64,000 nucleotides of DNA from JACCVG01 sp963790245 (GTDB lineage Bacteria; Actinomycetota; Thermoleophilia; Solirubrobacterales; Thermoleophilaceae). A program made the position numbers and the translations under genes. The stretch covers positions 806,001 through 870,000 of the forward strand of contig CAWBNP010000002.1 in the NCBI GenBank assembly GCA_963790245.1. The letters run 5' to 3'. The notes beneath the pieces were generated by a model that was not told the DNA's origin, did no database searches, and was given only the letters and a program-made list of their open reading frames with translations. Position 1 is the first letter of the stretch, and each line of letters begins with the position of its first letter. Positions 1-8,566 of this stretch are shown here, piece after piece.

Positions 1-1174
1 CGTTCATCGCCGCCAGGTTCATCGGCGTCAGTGCGAGCCCCGTGCCGAACCCGAGCAACGCCATCGCGACGATCCCCGAGGGATCGAGTGAGAGCAGGTA
101 GAGACCGGCGGCAGCGATTGCGGCGCCCAGCGCGAGCGGCGGGAGCGTTCCGATCCGATCGGCGATCGGACCGCCGAGCGGGAGGCCCACGACCAGGGCG
201 CCGGTGAGCGGCAGGAGCAGGATGCCGACCTGGACGGCAGTCTTGCCATCTAGCTCTTGGAGGTAGATCGGCAACAGGAACATCGCCGCGATCAGCGCGA
301 AGTTGATGACAAACAGGACGATCGTCGCGCCCGCGAAGTTGCGCCGCCGAAACAGCCCGAGATCGACAAGCGGGGCGGGCGACCTGCGCTCCCAGACAAC
401 GAACATGGCGCCGAGCAGGAGCGCGGCCGCGAGCAGCACGATCGTCTGCGGCGCGCCGAAGCCCCAGATCGGCCCCTGGATGATGCCGAGCGTCAGCGCT
501 CCGAGCGCGGCGGCCACGAGCGCCACCCCCACGCTGTCAATCCGTCGCTCGGCCGTCTCGTCGCGGGACTCCTCGGCTGCCCAGAGCGTCACCACCGCGG
601 TCCCGACGGCGACGATCACGCAGGCCCAGAAGATCCACCGCCAGCTGACCTCGCTGGTCAAGGCGCCTCCGACGAGCGGCCCGATCGCCTGGGCGACCGC
701 GCTCGCGGCGCCCCAGATCCCGATCGGGAGCCCACGCTCGGCGGGTGGATAGGCGTTCACGACGATCGACAGCGAGGCGGGCAGCAGGGCCGCCGCGCCG
801 AGACCGGCGACGCCGACGCCACCGATCGCGACCAGGGCGCCCGGAGCCAGCGCGGCGATCGTCGACCCCACCGCCATCAGGCCAGTGCCGATGATCAGCA
901 CCCGCCGGCGTCCGAAGAGGTCCGCCAGCCGCCCGGCCACGATCAAGGACGCCGACATCACGAGCGTGAAGATCGTCGCGATCCACTGGAGCTCGGCGAT
1001 CGACGCGCCGAGCTCGGTGTGCAAAGTCGGGATCGAGACCGCGATCGCCGAGATCGGGAACGTCGTCAGCGCCGAGGCCGCCGCCATCGCGAGCAGGGTC
1101 GGGCCGCGACGGGAACGGCCGTCGCCGGGTCGGCGGTGAAGCGAGTGATGGATCCCCGCGCGGAGCAGTGCCAT
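1..1174 (-). CDS. MFS transporter, DHA2-like drug exporter (C-terminus beyond window)
   Basis: Integral membrane secondary transporter, probably a proton-driven exporter of drugs or other small molecules. Reading leftward from an ATG at 1174, about 391 residues are visible with no stop before the window edge. The protein shows repeated hydrophobic segments, the MFS loop GRLADLFGRRRV between TM2 and TM3, and a stretch GPLVGGALTSEVSWRWIFW typical of the EmrB/QacA (DHA2, 14-TM) branch. An alternative ATG at 1087 would drop 29 residues, but the Arg-rich N-terminus before the first helix fits the family. Substrate cannot be read from sequence. No regulator is adjacent; the next gene on this strand is the tmRNA, upstream. 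Confidence 0.85.
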   Translation of the reverse strand, partial: MALLRAGIHHSLHRRPGDGRSRRGPTLLAMAAASALTTFPISAIAVSIPTLHTELGASIAELQWIATIFTLVMSASLIVAGRLADLFGRRRVLIIGTGLMAVGSTIAALAPGALVAIGGVGVAGLGAAALLPASLSIVVNAYPPAERGLPIGIWGAASAVAQAIGPLVGGALTSEVSWRWIFWACVIVAVGTAVVTLWAAEESRDETAERRIDSVGVALVAAALGALTLGIIQGPIWGFGAPQTIVLLAAALLLGAMFVVWERRSPAPLVDLGLFRRRNFAGATIVLFVINFALIAAMFLLPIYLQELDGKTAVQVGILLLPLTGALVVGLPLGGPIADRIGTLPPLALGAAIAAAGLYLLSLDPSGIVAMALLGFGTGLALTPMNLAAMN

Positions 1175-1244
1175 CGCGAGCGGCAACCTAACCGATCGGC
1201 GGGTCGCGGCCCGAAAGGCGTTTCAGACGGTGAGTCGAACTTAG

Positions 1245-1608
1245 TGGAGACGGTGGGAATCGAACCCACGTCCGCGGTCGGGTACGAACAGCTTCTACGA
1301 GCGTAGCCGGAGCTCTGTATCTCGCTCCCCGATCGCCGCTCTGGCAGGGTGGCGGGGAGCCAGCCTCCTTAGATTTCCCCGCACCGCCGGAGACGCTCGG
1401 TGCGGGTGGAGCCCGTTGTTGATGCCGGATTTCCACCCCACGGGCCGAGGGCGGGCCGACACCTCACTCGCTTAGTTGTTGCTAAGCAGCGAGGGCGTAC
1501 TCGTGAGAGTCCGCACTTATGGTTTTCCCGGTTGTTTTACGAGGCCGACCGGGGACCTCGGCTCGCAACTGCTCGCACGAGACAACCACGTCGAAGCCTG
1601 TCGTCCCC
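1245..1608 (-). ncRNA. ssrA: tmRNA (transfer-messenger RNA)
   Basis: Rescues stalled ribosomes together with SmpB, encoded nearby at 4117-4590. The 5' end GGGGACG (from 1608) pairs with CGTCTCC near 1246, forming the acceptor stem; GGTTCGATTCC is the T-arm. The tag frame runs from 1514 down to 1482: resume codon GCG, then ADSHEYALAA and TAG. The mycobacterial tag is ADSHQRDYALAA, so the identity is clear. The 3' end reads A-CTAA, so CCA is not encoded and must be added by nucleotidyltransferase. Mature ends are inferred from stem pairing. Confidence 0.96.
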
Positions 1609-1626
1609 GTATGAGCAGATCCCATT

Positions 1627-2337
1627 CTACAGCCCGAGCAGCTTCTTCTTGGCCTGATCGAACTCGGCCTGGGTCAGCGCCCCGCCGGTGCGGAGCTCGG
1701 CGAGCTTGGTCAGCTCGGCCGTCAGATCCGATGAGCTCGCGGCGACGGTCGTCGATCCGCGATTCAGAGCGTGCTGCTGGAGCGTTGTCGCGAGCTCGCC
1801 CATGCCGAGCGAACCGAGCACGTCGCCGACCCGCTTGGCCTGAGCGGGATCGAGCTCACTCCCGCTCAGGTCGATGGTGGTTACAGACGAATCGCCTGAT
1901 GACATCAGCTCGGCCGCCGCCGCTCGTCCCGCCCCGGCGAAGACCGCGCCGATCAACCCCGGCAGCCCCATCGCTCCGAACACGCAGCCGAGGGCGACGC
2001 CGACGATCGTCAACCCGATTCCACCGTCGGGCGGCTTGGCGGGTCCGAAGGCCGCCACCAGGGCGCCCGCTCCCATCAGGGTGAAGCCGAGGCCCCATGC
2101 GAGGCGGCCCGAGCCGCGGACGGGCGAGATCACGGCCCCGGCGATCGTCGCGAAGACCGCGCCGATCAGGCCGATGATCTTGAGGTCGGTGCCCGGTGGA
2201 CAGGGGCGCGCGGAGATGTAAGGCCCGCCGTCGCCACACGTTCCGGTCCTGATCAGGCCGTAGATCGCCCAGCCCGCGAGAACCGCGGCTGCTGCGATCA
2301 GCGCGAGGCCGATCAGGGACCGTATGAGGCGGGTCAT
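1627..2337 (-). CDS. Membrane protein of unknown function with C-terminal SHOCT motif
   Basis: A 236-residue protein. The N-terminal half has about four hydrophobic segments (residues about 5-25, 50-70, 80-105 and 110-135), including a small Cys-containing loop TGTCGDGG that may face outside. The last 30 residues form a SHOCT-type motif (AELTKLAELRTGGALTQAEF followed by a Lys-rich end), a short helical oligomerisation motif seen at C-termini of many small membrane proteins. Its ATG overlaps the stop of the upstream gene (2334-3194) by four bases (ATGA), so the two are translationally coupled and probably act together. The substrate or role is not known. Confidence 0.7.
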   Translation of the reverse strand: MTRLIRSLIGLALIAAAAVLAGWAIYGLIRTGTCGDGGPYISARPCPPGTDLKIIGLIGAVFATIAGAVISPVRGSGRLAWGLGFTLMGAGALVAAFGPAKPPDGGIGLTIVGVALGCVFGAMGLPGLIGAVFAGAGRAAAAELMSSGDSSVTTIDLSGSELDPAQAKRVGDVLGSLGMGELATTLQQHALNRGSTTVAASSSDLTAELTKLAELRTGGALTQAEFDQAKKKLLGL

Positions 2338-3194
2338 CGGTAGCACCGCGCGAGCGAGACCCCGTCGACCGCCTTGACGGCGCACTTTGCCTGCTCGATC
2401 GCGAGCTCGGCCTGCTTGGCCGCGGCGCGGCGCGCCCGTTCGGCGGCCGCGCTCGCCTTGGCCTGTGCCTTGCGCGCGGCCGCATCGGGTGTTCCCAGCG
2501 GCCGGACGTCGCTGCCGTCGATCGCCGCCGCGATGTCGTTGCCGCGCGGCGGCTCGGACCAGAACGCGCTCCAGGAAGACTCGACGAGGTCGGTCGGGTA
2601 AGCGCTGATGGTCATGTAGTCGAAGTCGGCGGGCAGCAGCCCCGCAATGCGCTGTGCGCGCTCGATGATCTTGGCCGGCGCCGCGGGATTGATCTCCGAA
2701 AGCTCGAGGCCGTCGTAATCGCTGGTCGAGAAGTCGCGCAGCTCGAGCGTGTAGTCGAGCCCGACCTGACCGGTCTGGGTCCGACCATCCGGGTTGATCG
2801 TCGTGACGTCGACCCGATCCGGCCGGATCGTGAAGGTCCCGATCGTCGCGCCCGGCGCGGCCGCCTCGCCGATCACGGCCAGCGCGCGGCGGAGGTTGTC
2901 CGGGCGCGTGAACGAGATCGCCGTCGCCGAGCCGACCTCGCCGCGCGCGGCGCGCTGCACCGGGTCGGTCAGGGCGTGCTGCTCCGCGCCGGAGAACACG
3001 TAGAAGGCGACCCCGAAGCTCAGCAGGATCGTCAGGACCACCAGCAGCCGCTCCCCCATCCCACCTTCGCGCAGCGGCGAGCGGCGCGGTCCGTCGGGCG
3101 GGTCCACAGGCGGCATCGAGCCGATCGACGTTGTCCCGGACGAGCGCGGGTTGAGGATCGCCTTGGAGCTGGTCTGAGGTCGTTCGTCGGCCAT
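2334..3194 (-). CDS. Hypothetical single-pass membrane protein
   Basis: About 286 residues, not assigned to a family. A Pro/Ser/Arg-rich cytosolic N-terminus of about 50 residues is followed by one membrane helix (LLVVLTILLSFGVAFYVF). The large remainder is probably extracytosolic and ends in an Ala/Lys/Arg-rich, likely coiled helix and a short Cys-containing tail (AKCAVKAVDGVSLARCYR). I chose the ATG at 3194 because GGGAGG lies about ten bases upstream; the frame stays open to 3248. Overlaps the SHOCT gene downstream by four bases. Divergent from the site-2 protease gene, with about 60 bp between them. Confidence 0.6.
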   Translation of the reverse strand: MADERPQTSSKAILNPRSSGTTSIGSMPPVDPPDGPRRSPLREGGMGERLLVVLTILLSFGVAFYVFSGAEQHALTDPVQRAARGEVGSATAISFTRPDNLRRALAVIGEAAAPGATIGTFTIRPDRVDVTTINPDGRTQTGQVGLDYTLELRDFSTSDYDGLELSEINPAAPAKIIERAQRIAGLLPADFDYMTISAYPTDLVESSWSAFWSEPPRGNDIAAAIDGSDVRPLGTPDAAARKAQAKASAAAERARRAAAKQAELAIEQAKCAVKAVDGVSLARCYR

Positions 3195-3255
3195 CGCGCG
3201 GGCATCCTCCCACGCTCTGGAGCAGCCCGGCGCGCAGGGTTGCCACACTGGAAGC

Positions 3256-4131
3256 GTGGAATCCCACTCCCCCGCTCCGGTGACGGTCGGCCCACGGCCG
3301 GCCGAGGGGCCACCGAGCCACTACCCGGAGACCTACTCCCCCGAGCCGGCGCGGCCGAAGTCGCCCTGGAAGCGGATCGCGGGCGCCGCGGCAGCCGTCG
3401 GCCTACTGATCCTCAACTTCGGCGCAAAGCTCAAGTTCGTGCTGCTCGCGCTGACGAAGGTCAAGCTGTTCACGACCTCCGCAAGCGCACTGGTCTCGGT
3501 CGCCGCCTACGCGCTGATCTGGGGCTGGAGCTTCGCGGTCGGCTTCGTGGCGCTGCTGTTCGTCCACGAGCTCGGGCACGTGCTCCAGCTGCGGCGCGAG
3601 GGGATCAAGTCGAGCCCGGTGATGTTCATCCCGTTCCTCGGAGCGGTCGTCGCGATGAAGGAGCTGCCCAAGGACGCCGGCGCCGAGGCCCGCGTCGGCC
3701 TCGCCGGCCCCGTGCTCGGGTCGCTCGGGTGCCTGATACCGGTCGCGCTCTGGCTGACGACCGGCGAGGTCTTCTTCCAGGCACTCGCCTACACCGGCTT
3801 CCTGATCAACCTCTTCAACCTCCTCCCCGTTCTCCCGCTCGACGGCGGTCGCGCGATGGCGGCGCTGACGCCGTGGATGTGGGGTGTCGGCTGGGCGCTG
3901 CTGATCGGCATGGTGTTCGTCTTCCCGAACCCGATCCTGCTGCTCGTCGTACTGGTCGGCGGCTTTGAGACCTACCGCCGCTGGAAGGAACGCAAGTCTC
4001 CCGAATCCAAGCGCTACAACGAGGTGTCCCCGCGCACGCGGGCGCTGGTCGCGCTCAGCTACGTCGGGCTGGTCGTCATCCTCGGCCTCGCCATGGCGAT
4101 GACGTACCTCCCCCGCTCACTCCCCACGTAG
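3256..4131 (+). CDS. Site-2 protease family (M50) membrane metallopeptidase
   Basis: Zinc peptidase embedded in the membrane, expected to cut transmembrane segments of other proteins, for example anti-sigma factors. The 291 residues carry the zinc motif HELGH (in FVHELGHVLQL, about residues 108-118) inside a helix. The second conserved site, NLLPVLPLDGGR (about residues 190-201), supplies the third, Asp, ligand. About six hydrophobic segments surround these. The N-terminal 45 residues are Pro-rich and probably disordered. There is no PDZ domain, so this is the compact SpoIVFB-like type. GTG start at 3256. The 3' end overlaps smpB tail to tail by 15 bases. Confidence 0.85.
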   Translation: MESHSPAPVTVGPRPAEGPPSHYPETYSPEPARPKSPWKRIAGAAAAVGLLILNFGAKLKFVLLALTKVKLFTTSASALVSVAAYALIWGWSFAVGFVALLFVHELGHVLQLRREGIKSSPVMFIPFLGAVVAMKELPKDAGAEARVGLAGPVLGSLGCLIPVALWLTTGEVFFQALAYTGFLINLFNLLPVLPLDGGRAMAALTPWMWGVGWALLIGMVFVFPNPILLLVVLVGGFETYRRWKERKSPESKRYNEVSPRTRALVALSYVGLVVILGLAMAMTYLPRSLPT

Positions 4132-4590
4132 CCCCCGCTCGATTTCGCGCCGTGCGTCCTTGGCCTTCAGGTCGCGCCGCTTGTCGTAGAGGTCCTTGCC
4201 ACGCGCCAGGGCGATCTCGACCTTGGCGTTGCGGCCGGAGAAGTAGACCCGTGTCGGCACGAGCGTCAGCCCCTTCTCGTTGGTCTTGCCGAGGATCCGC
4301 TCGATCTCGCGGCCGTTCAGCAACAGCTTGCGCACCCGCTCGGGTTCGTGGTTCTCACGCGAGGCGGCCGGGTAGGGCGCGACGTGCATGTTGTGGAGGA
4401 ACACCTCGCCGCCGTCGACCGCGGCGTAAGCGTCCTTGAGCTGGACATTGCCGGCGCGCATCGACTTGACCTCGGACCCCTGCAGCACCATGCCGCACTC
4501 CCAGCGATCGGTCAGCGTGTACTTGAACGAAGCCTGCCGATTGGTCGCGACATCGCCCGGCGCCGCCTTTCGTTTCCCCTTCTTGGCCAT
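4117..4590 (-). CDS. smpB: SsrA-binding protein SmpB
   Basis: Binds the tRNA-like domain of tmRNA and delivers it to stalled ribosomes. The 157 residues match the family throughout: the N-terminal ATNRQASFKYTL region, the OB-fold segment GMVLQGSEVKSMRAGNVQLK, and the C-terminal basic tail GKDLYDKRRDLKAKDARREI that enters the mRNA path. Last gene of a minus-strand run; it starts seven bases after the RNase R stop. That linkage makes sense because RNase R degrades the non-stop mRNAs released during trans-translation, and the tmRNA gene lies about 2.5 kb further on. Confidence 0.97.
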   Translation of the reverse strand: MAKKGKRKAAPGDVATNRQASFKYTLTDRWECGMVLQGSEVKSMRAGNVQLKDAYAAVDGGEVFLHNMHVAPYPAASRENHEPERVRKLLLNGREIERILGKTNEKGLTLVPTRVYFSGRNAKVEIALARGKDLYDKRRDLKAKDARREIERGLRGE

Positions 4591-4597
4591 CGCGCTC

Positions 4598-6376
4598 CTA
4601 CGCTATCCGGCGCTCGTCGGCTAGCACGAGGTCGGTGCGGCCGCGGAGCGGCTCGACGCGATCGACCCGAACGGCGACCGGATCGCCAAGCCGCAGCGTC
4701 CCGCCGGAACTGCCGGTCGAAAGGATCGTCTCCTGCTCGTTGAGGGTCCAGTAGCCGTGCATCCGGCGGACCGGGAGGAATCCCTCGAACCCCTCGGCAC
4801 CGAATCGGACGAACGCGCCCGAGCCGATCAGCCCGACGACCTCACCGTCGAAGTCGCGATCGTCTCGGTTGCGCTCGGCGAGCGAGCGCTCGAGCAGGAA
4901 GGCGAGGCAGATGTCATCGGCCGAGCGCTCGATCCGCATCGCATCGCGCTCGACCTGGCTCGACCAGGCCGCGGTCTCCTCGAGTTCGTCGGCGCGCGGC
5001 GCGACGTCGTCGGCCCCGATCGCGGCGAGCAGCGCGCGGTGGGCGACGAGGTCGGGGTAGCGACGGATCGGCGAGGTGAAGTGGCAGTAGCGCGTGCTCT
5101 GCAGGCCGGTATGGCCGAGGTTGCGCGGCGAGTAGTACGCCTGCTTGAGCGAGCGCAGCACCAGTGAGGTCAGGGCTGCGGCCCCCTGTCCTCCGTTCGA
5201 CCTCACGTGCTCGGCGACCATGACGCTGATCTCGCCGACCAGTTGGGCGGCCTGCTGCGGTGCGATCGATCGCGGCAGCGGTGGAGTCGGCACCGAAAGC
5301 GACGCGAGCTTGTCGGCGAGCGCCTCGACGGACGCCGGCTCGGGACGCTCGTGCACCCGGTAGAGCGTCGCCAGCCGTCGATCGGAGAGCAGCCCGGCGA
5401 CCTGCTCGTTGGCGAGGATCATCAGCGATTCGATCAGCCGGTGGGACTCGGTCTGGCGCTCGCGCGCGACGGATTCGACACGGCCTGCGCCGTCGAAGCC
5501 GAAGCTCGGCTCGGAGCTGGACTCGATCGCGAGCGCGCCGCGGCGCTCGCGCTCCTCGGTCAGGTCGGCGGCCACCCGGCGCGCCAGCGCAAGCGGCGCA
5601 CCCCATGGCTCGGCGGCTCGCTCGGCTCCTGAGAAGACGGCGTCGACCTGGTCGTAGGTGAGTCGCGCATCAGAGCGGATCACCGAACGGGTGAAGGCGG
5701 CGGCGCGCACCTCGGCCCCCTCCAGCTCCAGCTCAACGGTCACCGCGAGCCGGTCCTCACCGGGTACCAGCGAGCACGCGCTGTTGGAGAGCGATTCCGG
5801 CAGCATCGGCTCAACCGCTCCGGGCACATAGACGCTGGTCGCGCGACGGACGGTCTCCCGCTCCAACGCCGTGCCCGGCCGGACGAAGGCGCTGACGTCC
5901 GCGATGTGGACCCAGACCCGGACGCGATCACCGTCTGAGGCCTCCGCCGAGATCGCGTCGTCGAAGTCGCGTGCGCTGGTCGGATCGATCGTCAGGGTCG
6001 GGAGCGCGCGCAGGTCGGCCCGACCGGCGATGTCCATCCCCTGTGCGGGTCTGCGCGAGACCTCGGCCGCCTCGGATTCGACCGCGGCCGGGAATCGCCG
6101 CCGTAGCCCACGTTCAAGCATCAGTCCCTCGAGCACGTCGCGCGTGATCGAGGCGCGCCCGATCCGGCGCACGACCCGAACGCCGCGCTTGCCGCGGCCG
6201 AGTAGAACGAGGTCGCCGGGCTGCGCGTCGCCGCGCGCGCGGCCCTCGAGCGCAACCCGGCCGCCCCCGCGCTCGAAAACGGGCTCGGCGACCGTCAGCT
6301 TGCCTCGGCGAGCCAGGACAGCAACGCTGGGCTCAGATGCCTGATCTCTGGCCGGGCCCAGTGCCCGCGGGCTCAC
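4598..6376 (-). CDS. rnr: RNase II/R family 3'-5' exoribonuclease
   Basis: Processive 3'-5' exoribonuclease that degrades structured and defective RNAs. Of 592 residues, the RNB catalytic domain spans roughly 120-460, with the metal-binding Asp cluster in DPTSARDFDD (131-140), HIADVSAFV, a conserved SNSACSLVPGEDRLA block, and the downstream HFTSPIRRYPDLVAHR motif. An S1 RNA-binding domain forms the C-terminus (DFDGEVVGLIGSGAFVRF onward). It is shorter at the N-terminus than E. coli RNase R (813 aa), with reduced cold-shock domains. Its ATG overlaps the S41 peptidase stop by four bases, and smpB follows directly. Confidence 0.93.
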   Translation of the reverse strand: MSPRALGPARDQASEPSVAVLARRGKLTVAEPVFERGGGRVALEGRARGDAQPGDLVLLGRGKRGVRVVRRIGRASITRDVLEGLMLERGLRRRFPAAVESEAAEVSRRPAQGMDIAGRADLRALPTLTIDPTSARDFDDAISAEASDGDRVRVWVHIADVSAFVRPGTALERETVRRATSVYVPGAVEPMLPESLSNSACSLVPGEDRLAVTVELELEGAEVRAAAFTRSVIRSDARLTYDQVDAVFSGAERAAEPWGAPLALARRVAADLTEERERRGALAIESSSEPSFGFDGAGRVESVARERQTESHRLIESLMILANEQVAGLLSDRRLATLYRVHERPEPASVEALADKLASLSVPTPPLPRSIAPQQAAQLVGEISVMVAEHVRSNGGQGAAALTSLVLRSLKQAYYSPRNLGHTGLQSTRYCHFTSPIRRYPDLVAHRALLAAIGADDVAPRADELEETAAWSSQVERDAMRIERSADDICLAFLLERSLAERNRDDRDFDGEVVGLIGSGAFVRFGAEGFEGFLPVRRMHGYWTLNEQETILSTGSSGGTLRLGDPVAVRVDRVEPLRGRTDLVLADERRIA

Positions 6377-7554
6377 GGGAGGTTCGACTTGAGCTCGTCG
6401 AGGGCGCGAGGCAGCGCCTCGTCGGCCTTTGTGCGCGGGTTGTCGACGGCCTTGACGGCGGGCTCGATCCCGGCGTCGGCGAGATTGTCGCCCTTCGGCA
6501 GGAAGTAGCTGCCGACGGTCAGGTTGACGGTCCCGCCGTTGGAGAGAGGGATCACCTCCTGAAAGACGCCCTTGCCGAACGTCGTCTCGCCGACGATCGC
6601 CTCCGCACGGCCGCTGTCGCGCAGTGCCCCGGCGACGATCTCGGACGAGCTCGCAGTTCCGCGATCGACAAGCACGACCATCGGGATCTCCGTGTCGACC
6701 GCCGTGCCGAGCGCCTCATAGACTTTCTCGGGCGAAGTGCGGCCGCGCGTCGAGACGATCTTGCCGTCCTCGATGAACACGCTCGCCACGAGCACCGCCT
6801 CGCTGAGCAGGCCGCCGCCGTTGCCGCGCATGTCGAGCACCAGGCCCTCGACGCCCTGGCGCTCGAGCTTCTTGACTGCCTTGGCGACCTCGGCGTGAAC
6901 TCCCTCCGAGAAGTTGAGCAGCTGGATCACACCGATCCTGGCGCCGTCGACCTGCTCGACGCTCGTCTCTACGACGGGGACGTCGATCGTCGCCCGCTTG
7001 GGGGTGACGGTTCGCTCGCGACCGGTCTTCGGGTCGATCAGCGTCAACTCGACAGGCGTACCGGCCGGACCCTTGATCTTGGCGGTCGCCACCTCCGCGG
7101 GCTCGCCGGCGATCGACTCGCCGTCGACCTCGGTGATCAGGTCACCGACCTTGATGTCGACGCCCGCAGCGGGAGTGTCCTCGTAGACGACGAGGACTTC
7201 GAGGCCCTGCCTGCCGGAGTCGATCGCCACGCCGATCCCGTCGAAGTTGCCCGACAGCGCATCCCGGAGCCCACGCGCATCCTCCGGTGAGAAGTAGTTG
7301 GAGAACGGGTCCTCGAGGGCTGCGACCGTCCCTCGCAGCGACCCTTCCTCGAGCGCGGCCGGATCGGCCTTCTTGTAGAAGTAGGCGTTGATTCCGGCCT
7401 CGATCTCGGCCCGCAGGGCGCGATCCTCGCCGACGAACAGCGAACGCAGTCCGTTGGGCAGCCGCTCGGGGTGGCCGCCGAGGTAGAGCCCTCCCGCGAA
7501 GGTGATCAGCGCGAGGAACAGCGCGAGGATGGTTGCGCGAACGGTGCTAAACAT
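6373..7554 (-). CDS. S41 family carboxy-terminal processing peptidase
   Basis: Membrane-anchored, periplasm-side serine protease of the CtpA/Prc type. The 393 residues comprise an N-terminal signal anchor (ATILALFLALITFAGGLYLG), a PDZ domain (about 105-190, GIGVAIDSGRQGLEVLVVYE) and the peptidase core. The Ser-Lys dyad is visible: Ser in DRGTASSSEIVAGAL and Lys in GETTFGKGVFQ. It sits between ftsX and RNase R. As FtsEX systems act through cell-wall hydrolases, a role in processing envelope proteins around division is plausible but is inference from position. Four-base overlap with the RNase R gene downstream. Confidence 0.92.
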   Translation of the reverse strand: MFSTVRATILALFLALITFAGGLYLGGHPERLPNGLRSLFVGEDRALRAEIEAGINAYFYKKADPAALEEGSLRGTVAALEDPFSNYFSPEDARGLRDALSGNFDGIGVAIDSGRQGLEVLVVYEDTPAAGVDIKVGDLITEVDGESIAGEPAEVATAKIKGPAGTPVELTLIDPKTGRERTVTPKRATIDVPVVETSVEQVDGARIGVIQLLNFSEGVHAEVAKAVKKLERQGVEGLVLDMRGNGGGLLSEAVLVASVFIEDGKIVSTRGRTSPEKVYEALGTAVDTEIPMVVLVDRGTASSSEIVAGALRDSGRAEAIVGETTFGKGVFQEVIPLSNGGTVNLTVGSYFLPKGDNLADAGIEPAVKAVDNPRTKADEALPRALDELKSNLP

Positions 7555-7597
7555 GAATCGGAGCGCCGCCGGCGCGTCTCGGACAGGTTAGCGAGAG

Positions 7598-8509
7598 CTA
7601 AATACGGAGGAAACGGCCGAGGGTCAGGCCCGAACCGATCGCCGAGACAGCCACGCAGGCGAACAGCAGGACGATCGAGAGCGGCAGGAAGCCAAGCGTC
7701 TCGGGAGTCGAGAGGAAGTCGAAGGTCTGCTGGAGCGAATCGATCACGGTGACCTTCGCGAGCCCGAGCAAGAGGATCGCAAGGACGCCGCCCATGATCC
7801 CGACCACAACCCCCTCGAGGACGAACGGCCAGCGGATGAACCAGTTGGTCGCGCCGACCAGCTTCATCACCTCGATCTCCCGTCGCCGGGCGAAGATCGA
7901 GAGCCGGATCGTGTTCGCGACCAGTGCGACGGAGGCGATCGTCAGCAGTACCGCCAGGACGATCGCGCCGACAAAGATCCCACCGGTCGCGGAGAGGATC
8001 TTCTGGGTCTCCTCCTCCTTGTTCTGAATCTCATCGACGATCGAAAATGCCGGGCTGGAGGTGATCGACGCGCCCTTCTCGCCCGAGTCCGGGACGACGA
8101 TCGCATCCGCGATCGCATCGATCCCGGCGGGATCATCAGGCGTTACGCGGAAGGCGTCCGGGAGCGGGTTGTTGCCGAGCACCTCGTAGGCCTCGGAGCC
8201 GCGCTCCTTCATCTCGGTCTTGAGCGCGGTCGCCTTGGAGATGAACTCGACCTGATCGACGTTGTCCAGGTTCTTGAGAGCGGTTCCGAGCCGCTGGATC
8301 TGCGGCTCGGTCGCCGCGTCCTTGACGTAGACGTCGAGCAGCACACGATCGCGAACCTGGCTGGCGCCGCCGGTCGTCGCCTGCACGATCGGGATGAATA
8401 CGCCGAGTAGCAATGCGGTGACGAGGATCGTCATCGTCGCGGCGAAGCTGGGAGCGGCGTTGCGTCGCAGCGCGCGGAACGCCTCTTTGAGGAAGAAGCC
8501 GAGGCGCAT
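7598..8509 (-). CDS. ftsX: Cell division protein FtsX (ABC-type permease)
   Basis: Partner of FtsE. In actinobacteria the FtsEX complex controls peptidoglycan hydrolases from the inner side of the membrane. The 303 residues show the FtsX topology: a cytosolic N-terminus (MRLGFFLKEAFRALRRN), TM1, a large extracytosolic domain (about 45-165), then three C-terminal helices. The FtsX/MacB signature FARRREIEVMKLVGATNWFIR lies between TM2 and TM3. It starts 57 bases after the ftsE stop; that gap contains a copy of the dispersed palindromic repeat, whose G-rich half (GGTGGGG, five bases before ATG) looks like the ribosome-binding site. Confidence 0.95.
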   Translation of the reverse strand: MRLGFFLKEAFRALRRNAAPSFAATMTILVTALLLGVFIPIVQATTGGASQVRDRVLLDVYVKDAATEPQIQRLGTALKNLDNVDQVEFISKATALKTEMKERGSEAYEVLGNNPLPDAFRVTPDDPAGIDAIADAIVVPDSGEKGASITSSPAFSIVDEIQNKEEETQKILSATGGIFVGAIVLAVLLTIASVALVANTIRLSIFARRREIEVMKLVGATNWFIRWPFVLEGVVVGIMGGVLAILLLGLAKVTVIDSLQQTFDFLSTPETLGFLPLSIVLLFACVAVSAIGSGLTLGRFLRI

Positions 8510-8510
8510 C

Positions 8511-8527
8511 TAGACCCCACCCGGGTC
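8511..8527 (-). repeat. Dispersed palindromic border repeat, copy 1 (ftsE-ftsX gap)
   Basis: Minus strand reads GACCCGGGTGGGGTCTA, ending two bases before the ftsX ATG. The arms GACCC/GGGTC are separated by five bases instead of the four seen in copies 4, 5 and 7. This copy is upstream of a start codon and its G-run may serve as the ftsX Shine-Dalgarno sequence. Confidence 0.75.
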
Positions 8528-8566
8528 ATGACTCGAGGCATATGACCTGCTGGGAGAGATCATCGG

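Noticed and set aside
1245..1300. tRNA gene suggested by the T-arm GGTTCGATTCC
   Set aside because: It is the 3' tRNA-like domain of tmRNA; tag frame and acceptor pairing with 1602-1608 confirm this.
257..1306. Plus-strand open frame of 349 codons
   Set aside because: Runs antisense to the MFS gene and into the tmRNA 3' end.
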